The notes under the pieces are model-generated. The model was not told where the DNA came from, ran no database searches, and was given only the letters and a program-made list of their open reading frames with translations. Shown here one piece after another: positions 43,781 to 55,093 of a DNA stretch of 64,000 nt. Position 1 is the first letter of the stretch, and every line of letters begins with the position of its first letter. Origin of the DNA: Serpula lacrymans var. lacrymans S7.9 (taxonomy: Eukaryota; Basidiomycota; Agaricomycetes; Boletales; Serpulaceae); assembly GCF_000218685.1 (NCBI RefSeq), contig NW_006763295.1, forward strand, positions 682,857 through 746,856. Reading direction: 5' to 3'. A program made the translations under genes and the position numbers.

Positions 43781-46098
43781 TGGAGAAGGAGATGGATGGG
43801 GCACTGCCAGTTTGTGATTGAGAGGCACTATTGACGAAAGGATCAGCAGGAGGGAGTGGTGGCAAAGACATCTGCAAAGGAGATGGTGGTGGAGTATTGG
43901 AGAAATGCGGCCAGGAAAAGAGCTCAGGCGGAAGTGTTGAACCCTCTTGTGTGGGGGAGGAAGCTTGAGTAGGCGAGGAAGCAAAGAGGTGGGGGAAAAT
44001 AGGATAGAATGGAGATGAATAGGAAGACGAGTCTTTCTGTTTGTTGTTGTTCTCTTATACTCCTGAGAGGGTTCTTGGTCATGGTATCCGTCCAATTCAA
44101 CTGTTGGGCCAGGGAGCGCTGTCAAACCAAGCAGTCCTGGGGGGGAGTCATCCCACATCAGATCTGACTCGGTGTCTGACTCGTTACTACCGTCGCTTGT
44201 ATGGAAAGACTTGTTGCTTGTGTCAATGTCACTTGGATAACTATCAGGGAAGTGAGCAGATGTGGACATTACTTGGCTTGGCGCAAAGTCCCCCTCCGTG
44301 AAGATATTCGGGTTGAACGGATAGATACCAGTCTCCTTGAAGGCCGTGCAGATGAGTTCTGGTGTAATAACATGACGGATAGAAAGATACTCTGGAACAA
44401 TGTTGTAACAATCAATTTTGATGCCTTCTATTGCAATGCGGTTTGTGTGCGAACTCCAACTCCTTCCAACTCGGGCAAACACAACAACATCAAGCGGCTA
44501 TAATTTATGAGTGGTTTTTTATGGGAGGCGATAGATAATGATGCTGTGTTTATAAGCTAGAGCTTGAAGGACAGGTTGCTCATGCGGGTCATGGCCATTC
44601 AAAGTAAGAACGACTGGCCTATCATCAATGCAGCAAGCTTGGGACTCAGGGATAAATTATCACAACACAATGGGATCCACACCCATGTACAGTGATTCTG
44701 GACCTTCTGGGCATGCAACCAATCAGTATGCTTTCCAAGTACGCCTTGGTAGCTTAGTTGGTAAAGCACCAGACTATGAAAGCTGGAGTCCCAGGTTCAA
44801 GCCCTGGCCAATGCATGTTTTCTCATACTATAAACAAATGTCATAATTTGTCATAAATGTCTTGTTGAACCACTCCTCACATATTCCACGGTTTGTCCAG
44901 CCAGTTTTTGTATGGAAGAGGAGGTTATTAAAATGATATGGGCAGAGGAATGGAGAAAACAGACCTTCCTATGCCCTCGACGGCACTTAAATCAGGCAAT
45001 GGCCCCTCCTTCAACACAAAACCAGGCTTCATCAACACTCCAGCAGCGCTAATGTGCTCTATCACCGTAACAAGCTCCAAATTGTCATCCGAGATGCGGT
45101 ATGATCCCTTCTGCTTCCTATTTTAAAAGTACTTCGTCCCGTCTCCTTTCCTGCCTCCTCCCATTTGAATCCCTTGTTCAATTGAGAACTTCTGGGAAGT
45201 GTCTAGCCACTTGCTGAGAGCTAACAGGGACAGAACTAGAGTCTAGTATGAGTAACTATATTATCAGAGAGTACAGAATGTGTACAGTACCTAGAGTCCA
45301 GTATGAGTAACTAAAGAATAGGAATACTGGACTCTGCAATACTAGTCCGAAGTTTTGTAAACAAAGGTAAACAAATCAGCCACAAAGGCGAAATTATAGA
45401 ATGTTCAGTGAATACTGAACAATACAGCAAAAAGAATAAAGAGGAAAGTGATTTAGAAAGAAGGGAAAATAGATAGCACAACTAGGTGCAGAATCACCAA
45501 AACTAACATCCCCTTCTCGTCCATGTTCCAGTCATGTTCTGGAGGAATCCCACCATACATATCATTCAACTGTTTTTGTGTGTAAAGTAGTCAGCCACTA
45601 CTGTCCGGTTGAAGTTCTTCGCTCTCTTCGGGTCCAGTTTCTGCGGCTTTTGGAGAACAAGTGATGGATTGCGGCTAATGAACCTGTAGTGCCAATGTTT
45701 TCCAGGGATTTTTCCCAAGATACCATGCACACATGACCGAAGCTTCTTGGGACACAAGGGGTTGGCCATGGTGCCATAGTGTTGTGTCCAATCAAGCAAA
45801 ACCGATTCTTCTGCTGCAGATAGGAGCTGTTTCTTTTCTTGACCTTGTTGGTATGTCTTGTGCACTCCTTTCACTTGATCGTGAAGTGTATGACGGGCAA
45901 CCTAAACTCCAGATCACATTCATCTGATCAATTGATCAGAAATCTAATCACTCACGTTGTTTAACCTCGCAGCCTCTGCATATGACATGTAGAGCCCCCG
46001 TTTATAGTCCTCTATCGCTGCCTGTATCCTATTCTCGTATTCTAGGTCCTTTGATGCTTGGTAGGGACATTTTGCTGCTGATTTTTGCTGATGGGCCA
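43781..46098 (-). pseudogene. Pogo transposase, interrupted and frame-broken
   Basis: Start MAHQQKSAAKCPYQASKDLE at 46098. HTH-psq-like IQAAIEDYKRGLYMSYAEAA is followed by an intron and the CENP-B-type HTH (AAEESVLLDWTQHYGTMANP). A frameshift near 45560 precedes QLNDMYGGIPPEHDWNMDEKG, which has the first catalytic Asp of the DDE domain. Then come NLELVTVIEHISAAGVLMKP, GWTNRGICEEWFNKTF, the 195-bp insertion at 44658-44852, and CCIDDRPVVLTLNGHD, where the second DDE Asp lies. In-frame TAA and TAG interrupt the LP-KTTHKL-PLDVVVFAR motif at 44498-44521. The C-terminal AFKETGIYPFNPNIF remains. No complete protein is possible. Confidence 0.85.
44658..44852 (+). mobile_element. 195-bp tRNA-like-containing element, copy 1, with ATAAAT duplication
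   Basis: Bounded by ATAAAT on both sides (44652-44657 and 44853-44858). It sits inside the transposase codons for TF-IPES, and removal of the element plus one duplicate restores the reading frame exactly. From about 44742 it holds a tRNA-like fold: GCCTTGG acceptor, A-box TAGCTTAGTTGG, D-stem GCTT/AAGC, anticodon-like arm CCAG...CTGG with an 8-nt loop, and T-arm CCAGG TTCAAGC CCTGG. No poly-A tail, no clear terminal inverted repeat. Confidence 0.88.
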
Positions 46099-46188
46099 TT
46101 GTAGAACTCTTGAAGTGTGTCAAACACGTTGTTTGACAGCCTGTGGCGCACATACACCTTATCACAACACAATGGGATCCGCACCCGT

Positions 46189-48006
46189 TGTCGATGATGA
46201 GAACTGCTGTTAGAAAACCACACACAAAAACAAACTAACACACAATCCTCCCAGATTCCACGGAACTTGTTTATGGGCTTTGCCTCCTAGAACAGTGGAG
46301 TGGTCTGGTTGTTCGTGGGGTGGTACGTATAAAGATCCTTCAAAGTAAAACCCAGAGGTGTATGAGTGTGGGTTTTGAGGAGGAGGGATAGTTGAGTTTA
46401 TAGAAGGATAGGGGCTTTGTGACGAGTATAGATGAGCACTACCTTGCTAATCGTAGCACAAGGTAGGTTTGAGAACAACGAGGATGACGAGGTGACGAGG
46501 TTCCCAGTGATAGCAGGCTCCTGACGCATAAACTGTAGTGCTCAGAAGGACTCTAATTGAAGGGGATGACAATCACTTTCAAAAGTGACGAGTGACGATG
46601 ACAGCAGTTAACAGTGGTAGAAGTGGGAAGTGTTGTGACCACACTGGATCACAAGTAGCAGTAAGAAGTGGACTTAAGATTAGAGAAGAAGTCTGGAATT
46701 GAGTTCTTGTTTTTTTTACAAGGTAAAATACAGGGGTTTATATAGTGAAAGAAAAGTAGGCTATGCACAGTATAGCTGTGCAAAAAGAATGAGAAAGAAC
46801 ATGAAGGAAGGAATGTACGCTGACGAATCCTGCATAGGTAGTACAGGATAAGATTGTCAAAAAAAGGAAAAGAAAGGGATAGAACAATGAATGCTGTGAG
46901 TAATGTCACAGGTTTGTACGGTCATAAAGTAAAGTCCAATAGCAAAAAGAGAGCAGGAAAATCATGATGTCATGGGAAGATGCAGTAAAAAAAAAGGCAA
47001 GGCAAAACACTATCAGTATCAACACAGTTCCTTTATTGTCAGTCAGGCATTCTAAAAAATATGTGTCCATAAAAATGATTCAAAAATCAAAAATAATCGC
47101 ACTGTAAATGAATGTTCTGCTGAAGAAAAAGAAACTGGAGCCACCGGTCCACCACCTAGTCCAAATCCGACAGTTCCATGGCCTTACCAATGGACTGGTT
47201 GTGTTGGACCACCTGGTCAAATGAGGGAGGGAGAGGAGTAGTTCCAATTTGGAACAAGTGAGTCCCAGGCAGCGTGTGATAGGTGTAGCTGTAGCGAAGA
47301 CGATGGACAAAAGACAAGTGTACCCAAGTGAATGGGACAGCGATGAACATGGGCGACGCAAGGGGATGAACCTTCTCCAGCTCAAAAACTACCCACCCAC
47401 GCTCCAACCAGGCAAGACGAGCGACCGATGTTTTGATAGTATATGATGGCAGATTGACGTCATGAAGATGGACCTGTTGTCCTATTTGGACCGGCCGCCG
47501 GGGCTTTGCTGATATCAGCAGTGGCACGTGGTAGTCAACGGATCGGCGACGGAAGCGGATAGGAAGTGGTGACATCAGAAATGGTGGGGGTGCAAATAAG
47601 ATGAGGAGGAGGGTGGAGGTGACGAAAAAGTGGATTAGAATGGGGATCCAGAAACAACCGTCAGGTGAGAATAAAAAGGAGAGGAAGGGGCCCATGGTGG
47701 GGCTAGGCAAAGGAAGGGGAGTAAGGGAAACGACAAAAGCGAGGGCGCAATGCAATGTGTAGCCAGTGGCGACACGAAAATTTGCCGAAATGCCGAAATG
47801 CCGAAAGTACCGAATGGAAAAGCAAAGGTGAGCGTGACTGGATTGCCTAATAGAGGTGATGCTGATCAGCCACAAGATTGAAAAAGGCAATATTAATTAC
47901 TATTCCAGGTGGCACTGTGCCTGTGTGGCGCAAAGGCGATTCTTTTTGAATATTCGCTTCGTTATTGACACCTGTCCATGCTACCAATCAACTTTGGTGC
48001 ATGGCA
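46189..48006 (-). mobile_element. 1818-bp TG...CA element, copy C, with CCGT duplication
   Basis: Starts TGTCGATGATGAG, ends GGTGCATGGCA, and is flanked by CCGT (46185-46188 and 48007-48010). Full-length relative of copy B at 18620-20437. It is inserted in the 195-bp element copy 2. No retroviral-type coding genes are present, only the conserved minus-strand ORF. In minus orientation it looks like a very long solo LTR. Confidence 0.85.
47156..47890 (-). CDS. Conserved ORF carried by element C
   Basis: 244 codons from MPFSILWLISITSIRQSS. A hydrophobic segment (IPILIHFFVTSTLLLILFA) is followed by FLMSPLPIRFRRRSVDYHV, RPVQIGQQVHLHDV and RLAWLERGWVVFELEKVHPL, and it ends with GKAMELSDLD. This copy keeps one continuous frame, where copy B has a frame change near its start. 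No family recognised. The predicted form is a small membrane-anchored or secreted protein. Whether it is expressed is unknown. Confidence 0.5.
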   Translation of the reverse strand: MPFSILWLISITSIRQSSHAHLCFSIRYFRHFGISANFRVATGYTLHCALAFVVSLTPLPLPSPTMGPFLSFLFSPDGCFWIPILIHFFVTSTLLLILFAPPPFLMSPLPIRFRRRSVDYHVPLLISAKPRRPVQIGQQVHLHDVNLPSYTIKTSVARLAWLERGWVVFELEKVHPLASPMFIAVPFTWVHLSFVHRLRYSYTYHTLPGTHLFQIGTTPLPPSFDQVVQHNQSIGKAMELSDLD

Positions 48007-48397
48007 CCGTGTACAGTGATTCTGGACCTTCTGGGCATGCAACCAATCAGTATGCTTTCCAAGTACACCTTGGTAGCTTAGTTGGTAAAGCACCAGACCA
48101 TGAAAGCTGGAGTCCCAGGTTCAAGCCCTGGCCAATGCATGTTTTCTCATACTATAAACAAATGTCATAATTTGTCACACCTGGGTCTGAATCTGACTTT
48201 TCGGGGGCTTCCGCTCTATTGTTTGAGCGTTACATAAGTAGCTGTTACAGGTCGAAAAATGGCTTGAAAAAAGGGACAGAAAAACGGCTTGATAGTTCGA
48301 GCTGAAAAAACTTCAGGAGGGATTTTTAAGGTCTTTCAATTCACTGAGTAAAATAACTAAAGTAAGTACTAAGTGCTATATGGTGTTTTCAGATAGT

Positions 48398-48439
48398 GTC
48401 CGAATTGTACCTCAAATACGAACTGACTGGGAACGACAG
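48398..48439 (-). repeat. Right terminal inverted repeat of the pogo element
   Basis: Begins GTCCGAATTGTACC and ends GGGAACGACAG, the exact reverse complement of the left repeat. TA immediately outside. Confidence 0.95.
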
Positions 48440-48490
48440 TATGGCGGCTTCCTCAATCTACTACTACATAGTGACTCTACCATTGCATCG

Positions 48491-51053
48491 TTACGTGACG
48501 TTCTCTTGCATGAATTGCTTTATGGCTGCTGAACCCAATATCCTCTCCAATCGGAACCAGTCATACTTGCAGTACAAGATACGGCAAGTTACATCAGTAG
48601 CATCAACCCCATCGTCCAAGAACGGGAAAGATAGCAGTTCCGAAAAGAACTGCGGGTGGTCTGGAGGGCCGTAAAATATCACGTTTCTGATGCCTCGAAT
48701 TTTGTATCTTGATGCAACGTTAGTTTTAGACCATAAAGCACGTATATCGTAGCGCTACGGGTGTACGAACCTCCGGTAGAAATGGAAGCGCTCGCTTATG
48801 AGTAAGAATGATTTCTTGCCCGTAAAGAAAGCTTGCCTTGCACGGGAGATTTCTTGATTCGAGGAATACCTAGTCGAGCGAGCAAAATGAGCATATAGTC
48901 ATGACAGATGACTGTGGCACCCACTCAGACAACACAGCGAAGCTCACTCCAGCATGTTTCCTGAAGTAATTGTGCACGCGAATAAAGTCAAAAGAAGATG
49001 GAACAAAGATAGCTGTGTTGACACTTTGGACGGCGGATTTTAGGATTTTAGGAAGAAGCTGAAAAAAAAAAAAAAAAAAAAAAAAGAGTGGGTTTGAATT
49101 CTGCTCCCAAAAAGCACAGGAAAGTCGTGCATTTACCTGCGTAGTAAAATGATTGAAGCGTTTGTCCGCTTCGACTTTTGGATTAGGGCAATCGAACGAA
49201 GTAAAAAGCTAAGGGCAGGGTTGTATATGCATCGATGGTGAAGGCTGATTATAATATATTTCTCACCTGATCGATCGATGCAGGTACTTGAACGGCAGTC
49301 CAGACTTTCTCAATTCTGACTTTGCCAGATATATTCTTCAAATCGCTATTAAAGATACCGCGTAGCTCTGGGGTTTCGAATGCAGATAGCATGATAGACT
49401 GCCGAAGATATGCTGAACTGCAACTCAGAAATGAATATAATGTAGGGATATCATTCGATTAGCTGACTCACTGGCCATCTAGATACCATGGCTTGATCCT
49501 CGAGAAATCCGCATCATGCGATTCTTTCGGTAGTTTGTTTAAATTGGAGAATACAAACTGTAGAGGCCACTTAGTTTTTAGTGCAGCATATACAACATGT
49601 CATACCTGAACGTGATCCCAGTTTTGCATAATGAGTGCGTTCATCTGGTCCACAATTAAAATCTCTATGGATGACAAGAAATCTGCACTTCTGAAGATAT
49701 GAAGGTTAACAATAAGAGGTCACGATCTGCCACTTGATTAACCCACTTTTCTTTCTCAATTGACATCCGTAGTCCTAATGGACTAGCAAGTATTATGTCG
49801 CTCGCATAAAATTCAGAAAATAATTTCACGCTTTTCCTCGTCATTTTTATGCCCACTCTGAAGTTGTCATCCACATTGCCTTTGAAGGTTTCTACGTGGT
49901 CTCGAGGATACACCCCTGGTTCAGCAGAGGCCAACCTGTCAACCACACCAGGAGGTAAGCCATACTCCGATACAAACCGTGAATGGTTCTCAATTTGAAA
50001 TCCAGGCGTGTGGGTGGTGAATGCGTTAAGCCAGTCTAGGGCAGAGGAACGGAAGGGGAGAAGGACAAGAATCGAAGGGCGAGTAAATCCTTGATCTTGA
50101 ACGTCTTCTGGCGGAGGAGTGGAGGCCGACTTTGCATGGGCGATGCGCTCGTTATTTTTTAGAACTCGTCGGCGTTTTCTGGAGGTAGGCGGTTAGATAT
50201 GGAAAAGTATAACATATTAGTGTATTACTTAGTGTAATGATCCAGAGCGTGCAGTGCGATAGCTTCGCGAGCCCTTCTTTTATGATCTATAGACAAGGAT
50301 GGGTAATATAGGTCGCGGTGCGAACCCAATATTGATAGTAAGTTGTTCTGAAGTTGGGTTTCATCTACATAGACACGATCCTTAGTATCCGGATGTGGTT
50401 ATCGTGGCGATTTGAGACAGACCTGGGGATTGTAAAACTTGCCGAACCTCAAATGGAGTTTTCAATCTCTCTAGAACCTGGTAGTGGAATTTCAGCTCGT
50501 ATAATCTGAAAGTATTCTAAACAACGATCTTACTGGTATGTTTTTGATAGGCTTCAAGAGTGACGTCGGTATATCGTGAGATGTATATACGACGCTCGAA
50601 AGTTTCTCATAATTAGCTCGGGCGGTTTTCCACTGACGGCCATCAACTGCAGTTCTCGATTCCTCAGTTAGAATAGAAGGGTTGGGACCAAAATGGGATT
50701 CATATGATTCCATAGCATCTAACATGGTTAAGGACCACGTAAAATTCGATGAGTGACCATTTCAACCTACCTTGTGGATCGGTATCGTCTTTTATTTCGT
50801 CTAGTGAGTCAACACTATCAGGTTCCTGGTCCATTGCATTTTGTGCACCATCAAGGGATAAAGACTGTGGTTCTTCAGGGGAAGATTCTTCCGAGTCTAT
50901 AGCGAACTTGATGGATGCGCGCTTGTTCAACTTCTGAGGAGTGAGAACATGTTCGGGATCGACTTGGGTTTCTCGCTTGCGCTTTCCAAGCTTCAGAGCC
51001 GATACGTTGAGGAGAGTCAACAATTTGGTGGTTGTATTGTTTCCGTCGTCCAT
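48491..51053 (-). CDS. UTP25: UTP25, U3 snoRNP / small-subunit processome protein
   Basis: Nucleolar factor of early 18S rRNA maturation, related to vertebrate Def and built like an inactive DEAD-box helicase. An acidic N-terminus with basic KRKRETQVDPEHVL is followed by DAMESYESHFGPNPSILTEE, RPSILVLLPFRSSALDWLNAF, ASDIILASPLGLRM, ILIVDQMNALIMQNWDHV and IKPWYLDGH. The C-terminus GPPDHPQFFSELLSFPF ... KYDWFRLERILGS is typical of the family. Ends at 48491, about 50 bp from the pogo element. One intron has a T24 polypyrimidine tract on the coding strand (A24 at 49062-49085). It shares a 298-bp divergent promoter with TOP3. Confidence 0.92.
49062..49085 (+). repeat. A24 homopolymer (T24 on coding strand) in a UTP25 intron
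   Basis: Twenty-four uninterrupted A on the plus strand. On the minus strand it forms the polypyrimidine tract directly before the CAG acceptor of the exon beginning CTTCTTCCTAAAATCC. Confidence 0.9.
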
Positions 51054-51351
51054 AACGAAGTCTCGTCGACTCGCAGCTCATCAAAAACTTCGAGCATTCG
51101 CGAGGGCACGTGATAATCACGGGAAAGTGACCCTCTCGTGACCTACATGAGGACGTGACAGGACGTGTTAAGAGATGATTGTCAGAAGCCAGCACTGGCA
51201 ATTTTGGTTCTCTTCGGAGAAAACGTTAAGCTATCGGTCATATCCCGTGTTTTCTTTCACTCGTACTTGTCGAACATTTCCCATTGTTTGACCTTATCTC
51301 TATCCTGGCTTGTAATATTACGTGTCGTAGCTGGCTTGTTCGACGCAGGTC

Positions 51352-54300
51352 ATGCGGGTATTGTGTGTTGCAGAGAAACCTTCCATAGCGCGGTCTATCA
51401 GCCAAATATTATCAGGTGGTCGCTTTGAGACGGTTCGTACGTCTACACATCATGGTCACTTTGACCACAGTGGCTAATTCAATACTTAGAGGCAAACCAC
51501 GAATAAATACATTAAGAACTTTGACTTTGACTATCCCCAAACAAATGCACATTTCACTGTGACATCTGTTTCAGGCCACTTGTTGACTTACGACTTCCCG
51601 GATACATGTAGATCATGGAAGTCTTGCGATCCATTCTATCTCTTCGATGCTCCTGTTCAATCAAAGGTTCCCACCGACTCCAAAAGTATTGAACGTAATT
51701 TGATGAGCGAAGCGAGGTCTGCCAATACTCTTATGATATGGACGGATTGCGATAGAGAAGGGGAAAATATTGGACATGAAGTAGCTAAAGTTTGTCAAAA
51801 AGCTCGACCTAATATTGTTGTGAAGAGAGCCAGGTTCAGCGCAATTATACCACAGTGAGCACAATTTCTGTGCTGCCATGCGATCTACTATATGTCACTT
51901 ATCCATGCAGGCAAATCCATCGTGCTGCACAGCATCCAATCGAGCTAGACCTGGCTCAAGCAGATGCTGTAGAGGCACGCATAATATTAGATTTACGAAT
52001 CGGTGCTGCGTTTACTCGCATGCAAACTTTAGCATTGCAAAGTCACTTCGCTCAACTCAATGACAAACGAGAACCGGTATCTTATGGTGCGTCATCTTCT
52101 CTATAGCGGACATTAGGTGTGACTCGATATCTGCGTGTTATATAGGCCCTTGCCAGTTTCCTACCTTGGGATTTGTCGTTTCACGATATAATCAAGTAAA
52201 ATCATTTTTACCTGAACCTTTCTGGTACATTTACTTGTCTCTCTCACGGCCACTGGGAGCCGAAGAAACTCAGTTCAACTGGAGGAGAGGGCATATATTT
52301 GACTGGCATGTGGCTGTCGCGTTGTATGAAGGTGTTCTGGAAAGTCGTACCGCTCGAGTGACTAAAGTCACCCAGAAAAACACAAAAAAATGGTGATCAG
52401 CTTGATCATGAAATCATACTCTTCTAATAAGCATCTAGGAAACCGTTACCCCTCACCACCGTTGAACTACAGAAGGCTGGATCAAGATTGCTCAAATTAG
52501 CGCCTAAAAAAGTCCTAGACGTGAGTATTTCCAGTGTGACTTAAACTAATTATTTAATAGTAATCCCAACGATAGATCGCTGAAAAACTATATCAACAAG
52601 GATTTTTGTCTTACCCCCGCACGGAAACCGACCAGTTTGACCCTCAGTTCGACTTCATGCATCTGATAGCAAAACAGACTGCTGACCCTGCGTGGGGTGG
52701 CTTTGCGACATCGTGAGTGTTGATTATGTCCTTTCGTAAATTATACATAATTACATTCGTCCAGTCTGCAAGAAGGTGGCTTCAATGTTCCCAGAAAAGG
52801 GAAGAATAACGACAAAGCTCACCCTCCCATTCACCCTACTGCACATGTTGCAAACTTGGCTGGTGACGAAAAGAAAGTATACGAGTATATAGCACGGCGC
52901 TTTCTAGCATGCTGTTCCAAGGACGCTGAAGGATCGGAAACCACAGTAGACGTCGAATATGGTGGCGAGCAATTTTATGTGACAGGTTCGTAGTGGTATT
53001 ACAACCCGTTTCATCCTACTGATATTCGATGCTATGAACAGGACTGGTAATATTACAGCGCAACTACCTTGAGGTCTATCCATACGATAAGTGGTCCAGT
53101 AAAGAGATCCCAGAGTTTAGGGAGGGCGAAGAATTTGGACCTACTGTGTGCGAGGTGAGAGAAGGGCAGACTTCGGCGCCCTCGCTGTTGACAGAGGCAG
53201 ACTTAGTCACATTGATGGACAAGAATGGGATTGGTATGCAAGTGCTCGTCTGTGAAATTAATGTTATTGTAACTCGAGTATCCTTAGGAACTGATGCGAC
53301 TATAGCTCAACACATTCAGACCATAGTCGACAGAGAATACGTCATCGAGCGCATGGAAGGTTCCACGAAACACCTCATCCCCTCAACCCTCGGAATTGGA
53401 TTGATCGAAGGCTACAATCAAATTGGGTTCGACAGGAGCTTGAGCAAACCCCAGTTAAGGCGACAGGTGCATCTATGTCAACAATCACCAGACCAAATAT
53501 GTCATACTTATGTTTATGATCTAACGTCAGACAGAGCGCAGTATGGCTCAGGTTTGCGAAGGAAATAAGTCGAAGGGCGACATGCTCGCTGAAAGTATCG
53601 ATCAATATAAGGAGATGTTTATCACTGCGAAACGCGAGTTCGAGAAAGTTGTCGCGGTAAGTATTCATTATATGGCCAACTTCTGCGCATCCTCCTCATG
53701 AAAGCCTTGTAGAGTGTACGTAGGTACATAGAACGTAATGGTGCGCAAAATGCAGGTGGCGGTAACGGTGGTGTTGGTCCAGGCGGCGGAGGGCGAGGTG
53801 GCGGTGGCAATGGTGGGGGGAGGGGACGCGGTGGTGGTGGGCGAGGGCGAGGAAGTGGGAGCGGCAGGAGAAGCGGGGGTAATATTGATAATGATGACGA
53901 CGATAGTCCAGACAGTGATGGGGATGGTGGAGAGGGTCAAAGAAGAGCCCCAAGGAGCGGAACAGGTCGAGGTAGTGTCATTTCCGCTACACGCGGCAGA
54001 GCGCGAGGAACTCGTGTGGCGTCTAATCCAGCCCCACACAGTGCTGCTTTGGACGGCGGTATGGATTATATTATTCTTTACTTAAGTCCTGCTAACAATC
54101 CTCGACTTCTAGTGGCTGACGATATAGTACATGTGCCCTCACATAGTAGCAACGCCCGAGTCCAGGATGGCAATGGACAGATGTGCTTCTGTGGTGTGCC
54201 AGCACTACGGAAAACAATGACGAATGGATCTTCCGTGAAAGGGAAGCAGTTCTTTGCATGTGGCAGAGGTGATACTTGTGGCTTTTTCCAGTGGACGGAA

Positions 54301-55093
54301 GATAATCCCTCTTCTGTCGTACCCACTAAGAGAACATTCTCCGATCGATCAGTGAGTATAAATGCATGGCGTGTATATGTCGTACTTGACCTGTATCACT
54401 AGGCGGTGACTGAAGCTAGACCTTCACCTCAATGTCGATGTAAGGAGGAGGCGGTCCGAAGAACTGTGACTAAGGAAGGCCCCAACAAAGGTCGGCCGTT
54501 TTTTGCTTGTTCGAAAGGCATAGACAACGGCTGCAATTTCTTTGAATGGGATGATGGAAAAGCCAGCTCCGGTAGCTCAGGACCTCAACCAAGTACTTCG
54601 GTCACTGATCAACGCGGTACACCATCTTCGAAGACATGTTTTAAGGTGTTTCAATAAATATTATGCTGGTTCTGTTATTGTGTTACTCACAGAACTTTTA
54701 GTGCGATCAAGAGGGTCACTGGGCAGCCGGTAAGTGGTGTTCTCGAACCATTATCGAAAGAAGGCCTAAGCTTTGAACAGATTGCCCTCAACCTGGTGGT
54801 TTCAAGCAAACTAAATCCATGGGAAGTGCATCAGGGACGTGCTATAGATGTGGTGAACCTGGGCACTACAGCACCGGTACGTCTTCAGCTTTTATATGAA
54901 GTTTTTGATATCACAATTCTCTCCAGCCTGTCCTAACGGGGCATCATCAGCAAAACCTAAACCAACCAAATCTACTTCTAGAACGAGAACAGCAAGTGGG
55001 AGAGGCGGTAGCACTCGAGGCAGAGGAAGTAAACGCGGGAAAAAAGGAGATAAAACCAAGAATAACACTTTCGGTGCCCCAGACGACTTTTAA
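51352..55093 (+). CDS. TOP3: DNA topoisomerase III (type IA) with GRF and CCHC zinc fingers
   Basis: Cuts and passes single DNA strands and normally works with a RecQ helicase and Rmi1 to dissolve recombination intermediates in the nucleus. Toprim domain: MRVLCVAEKPSIARSISQIL, TVTSVSGHLLTYDFPDTC, MIWTDCDREGENIGHEV. Core: FSAIIPQ-QIHRAAQHP, EARIILDLRIGAAFTRMQTL, active-site tyrosine in GFLSYPRTETDQFDP, HPPIHPTAHV, DKNGIGTDATIAQHI and STLGIGLIEGYNQIGF. The tail has a Gly/Arg-rich RGG stretch, two GRF zinc fingers (FCGVPALRKTMTNG, CRCKEEAVRRTVTKEGPNKG), two CCHC knuckles (CDQEGHWAADCPQ, CYRCGEPGHYSTACPN) and a basic end. About 15 exons. The first, 51352-51432, joins 51490. The tail resembles animal TOP3-alpha more than yeast Top3. 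Confidence 0.93.

Larger units (their letters stand above)
46160..48176 (+). mobile_element. 195-bp tRNA-like-containing element, copy 2, split by element C, ACACCT duplication
   Basis: Two pieces, 46160-46188 and 48011-48176, rejoin to exactly 195 bp and follow copy 1 with only a few base changes. ACACCT stands on both outer sides (46154-46159 and 48177-48182). Between the pieces lies the 1818-bp element C with its own CCGT duplication. The tRNA-like domain is in the right piece (48067-48140). Confidence 0.88.
42906..48439 (-). mobile_element. Pogo-type DNA transposon with perfect 42-bp terminal inverted repeats
   Basis: The 42-bp sequence starting CTGTCGTTCCCAGTC at 42906-42947 is repeated exactly, inverted, at 48398-48439, and both ends are bordered by TA (42904-42905 and 48440-48441), the duplication expected of Tc1/mariner/pogo elements. 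It spans 5534 bp. Removing two 195-bp elements, one 1818-bp element and their duplications leaves about 3.3 kb. It encodes a minus-strand transposase now broken by the insertions and by stops, plus a SAP-like ORF. Right end lies about 50 bp from the UTP25 stop and left end 47 bp from tRNA-Val. Confidence 0.93.

Noticed and set aside
44742..44818. A functional tRNA gene in the 195-bp element
   Set aside because: The anticodon arm has an 8-nt loop and only four good base pairs, the acceptor has a mismatch, and the same sequence moves as part of a repeated element; treated as tRNA-derived, not as a cellular tRNA.
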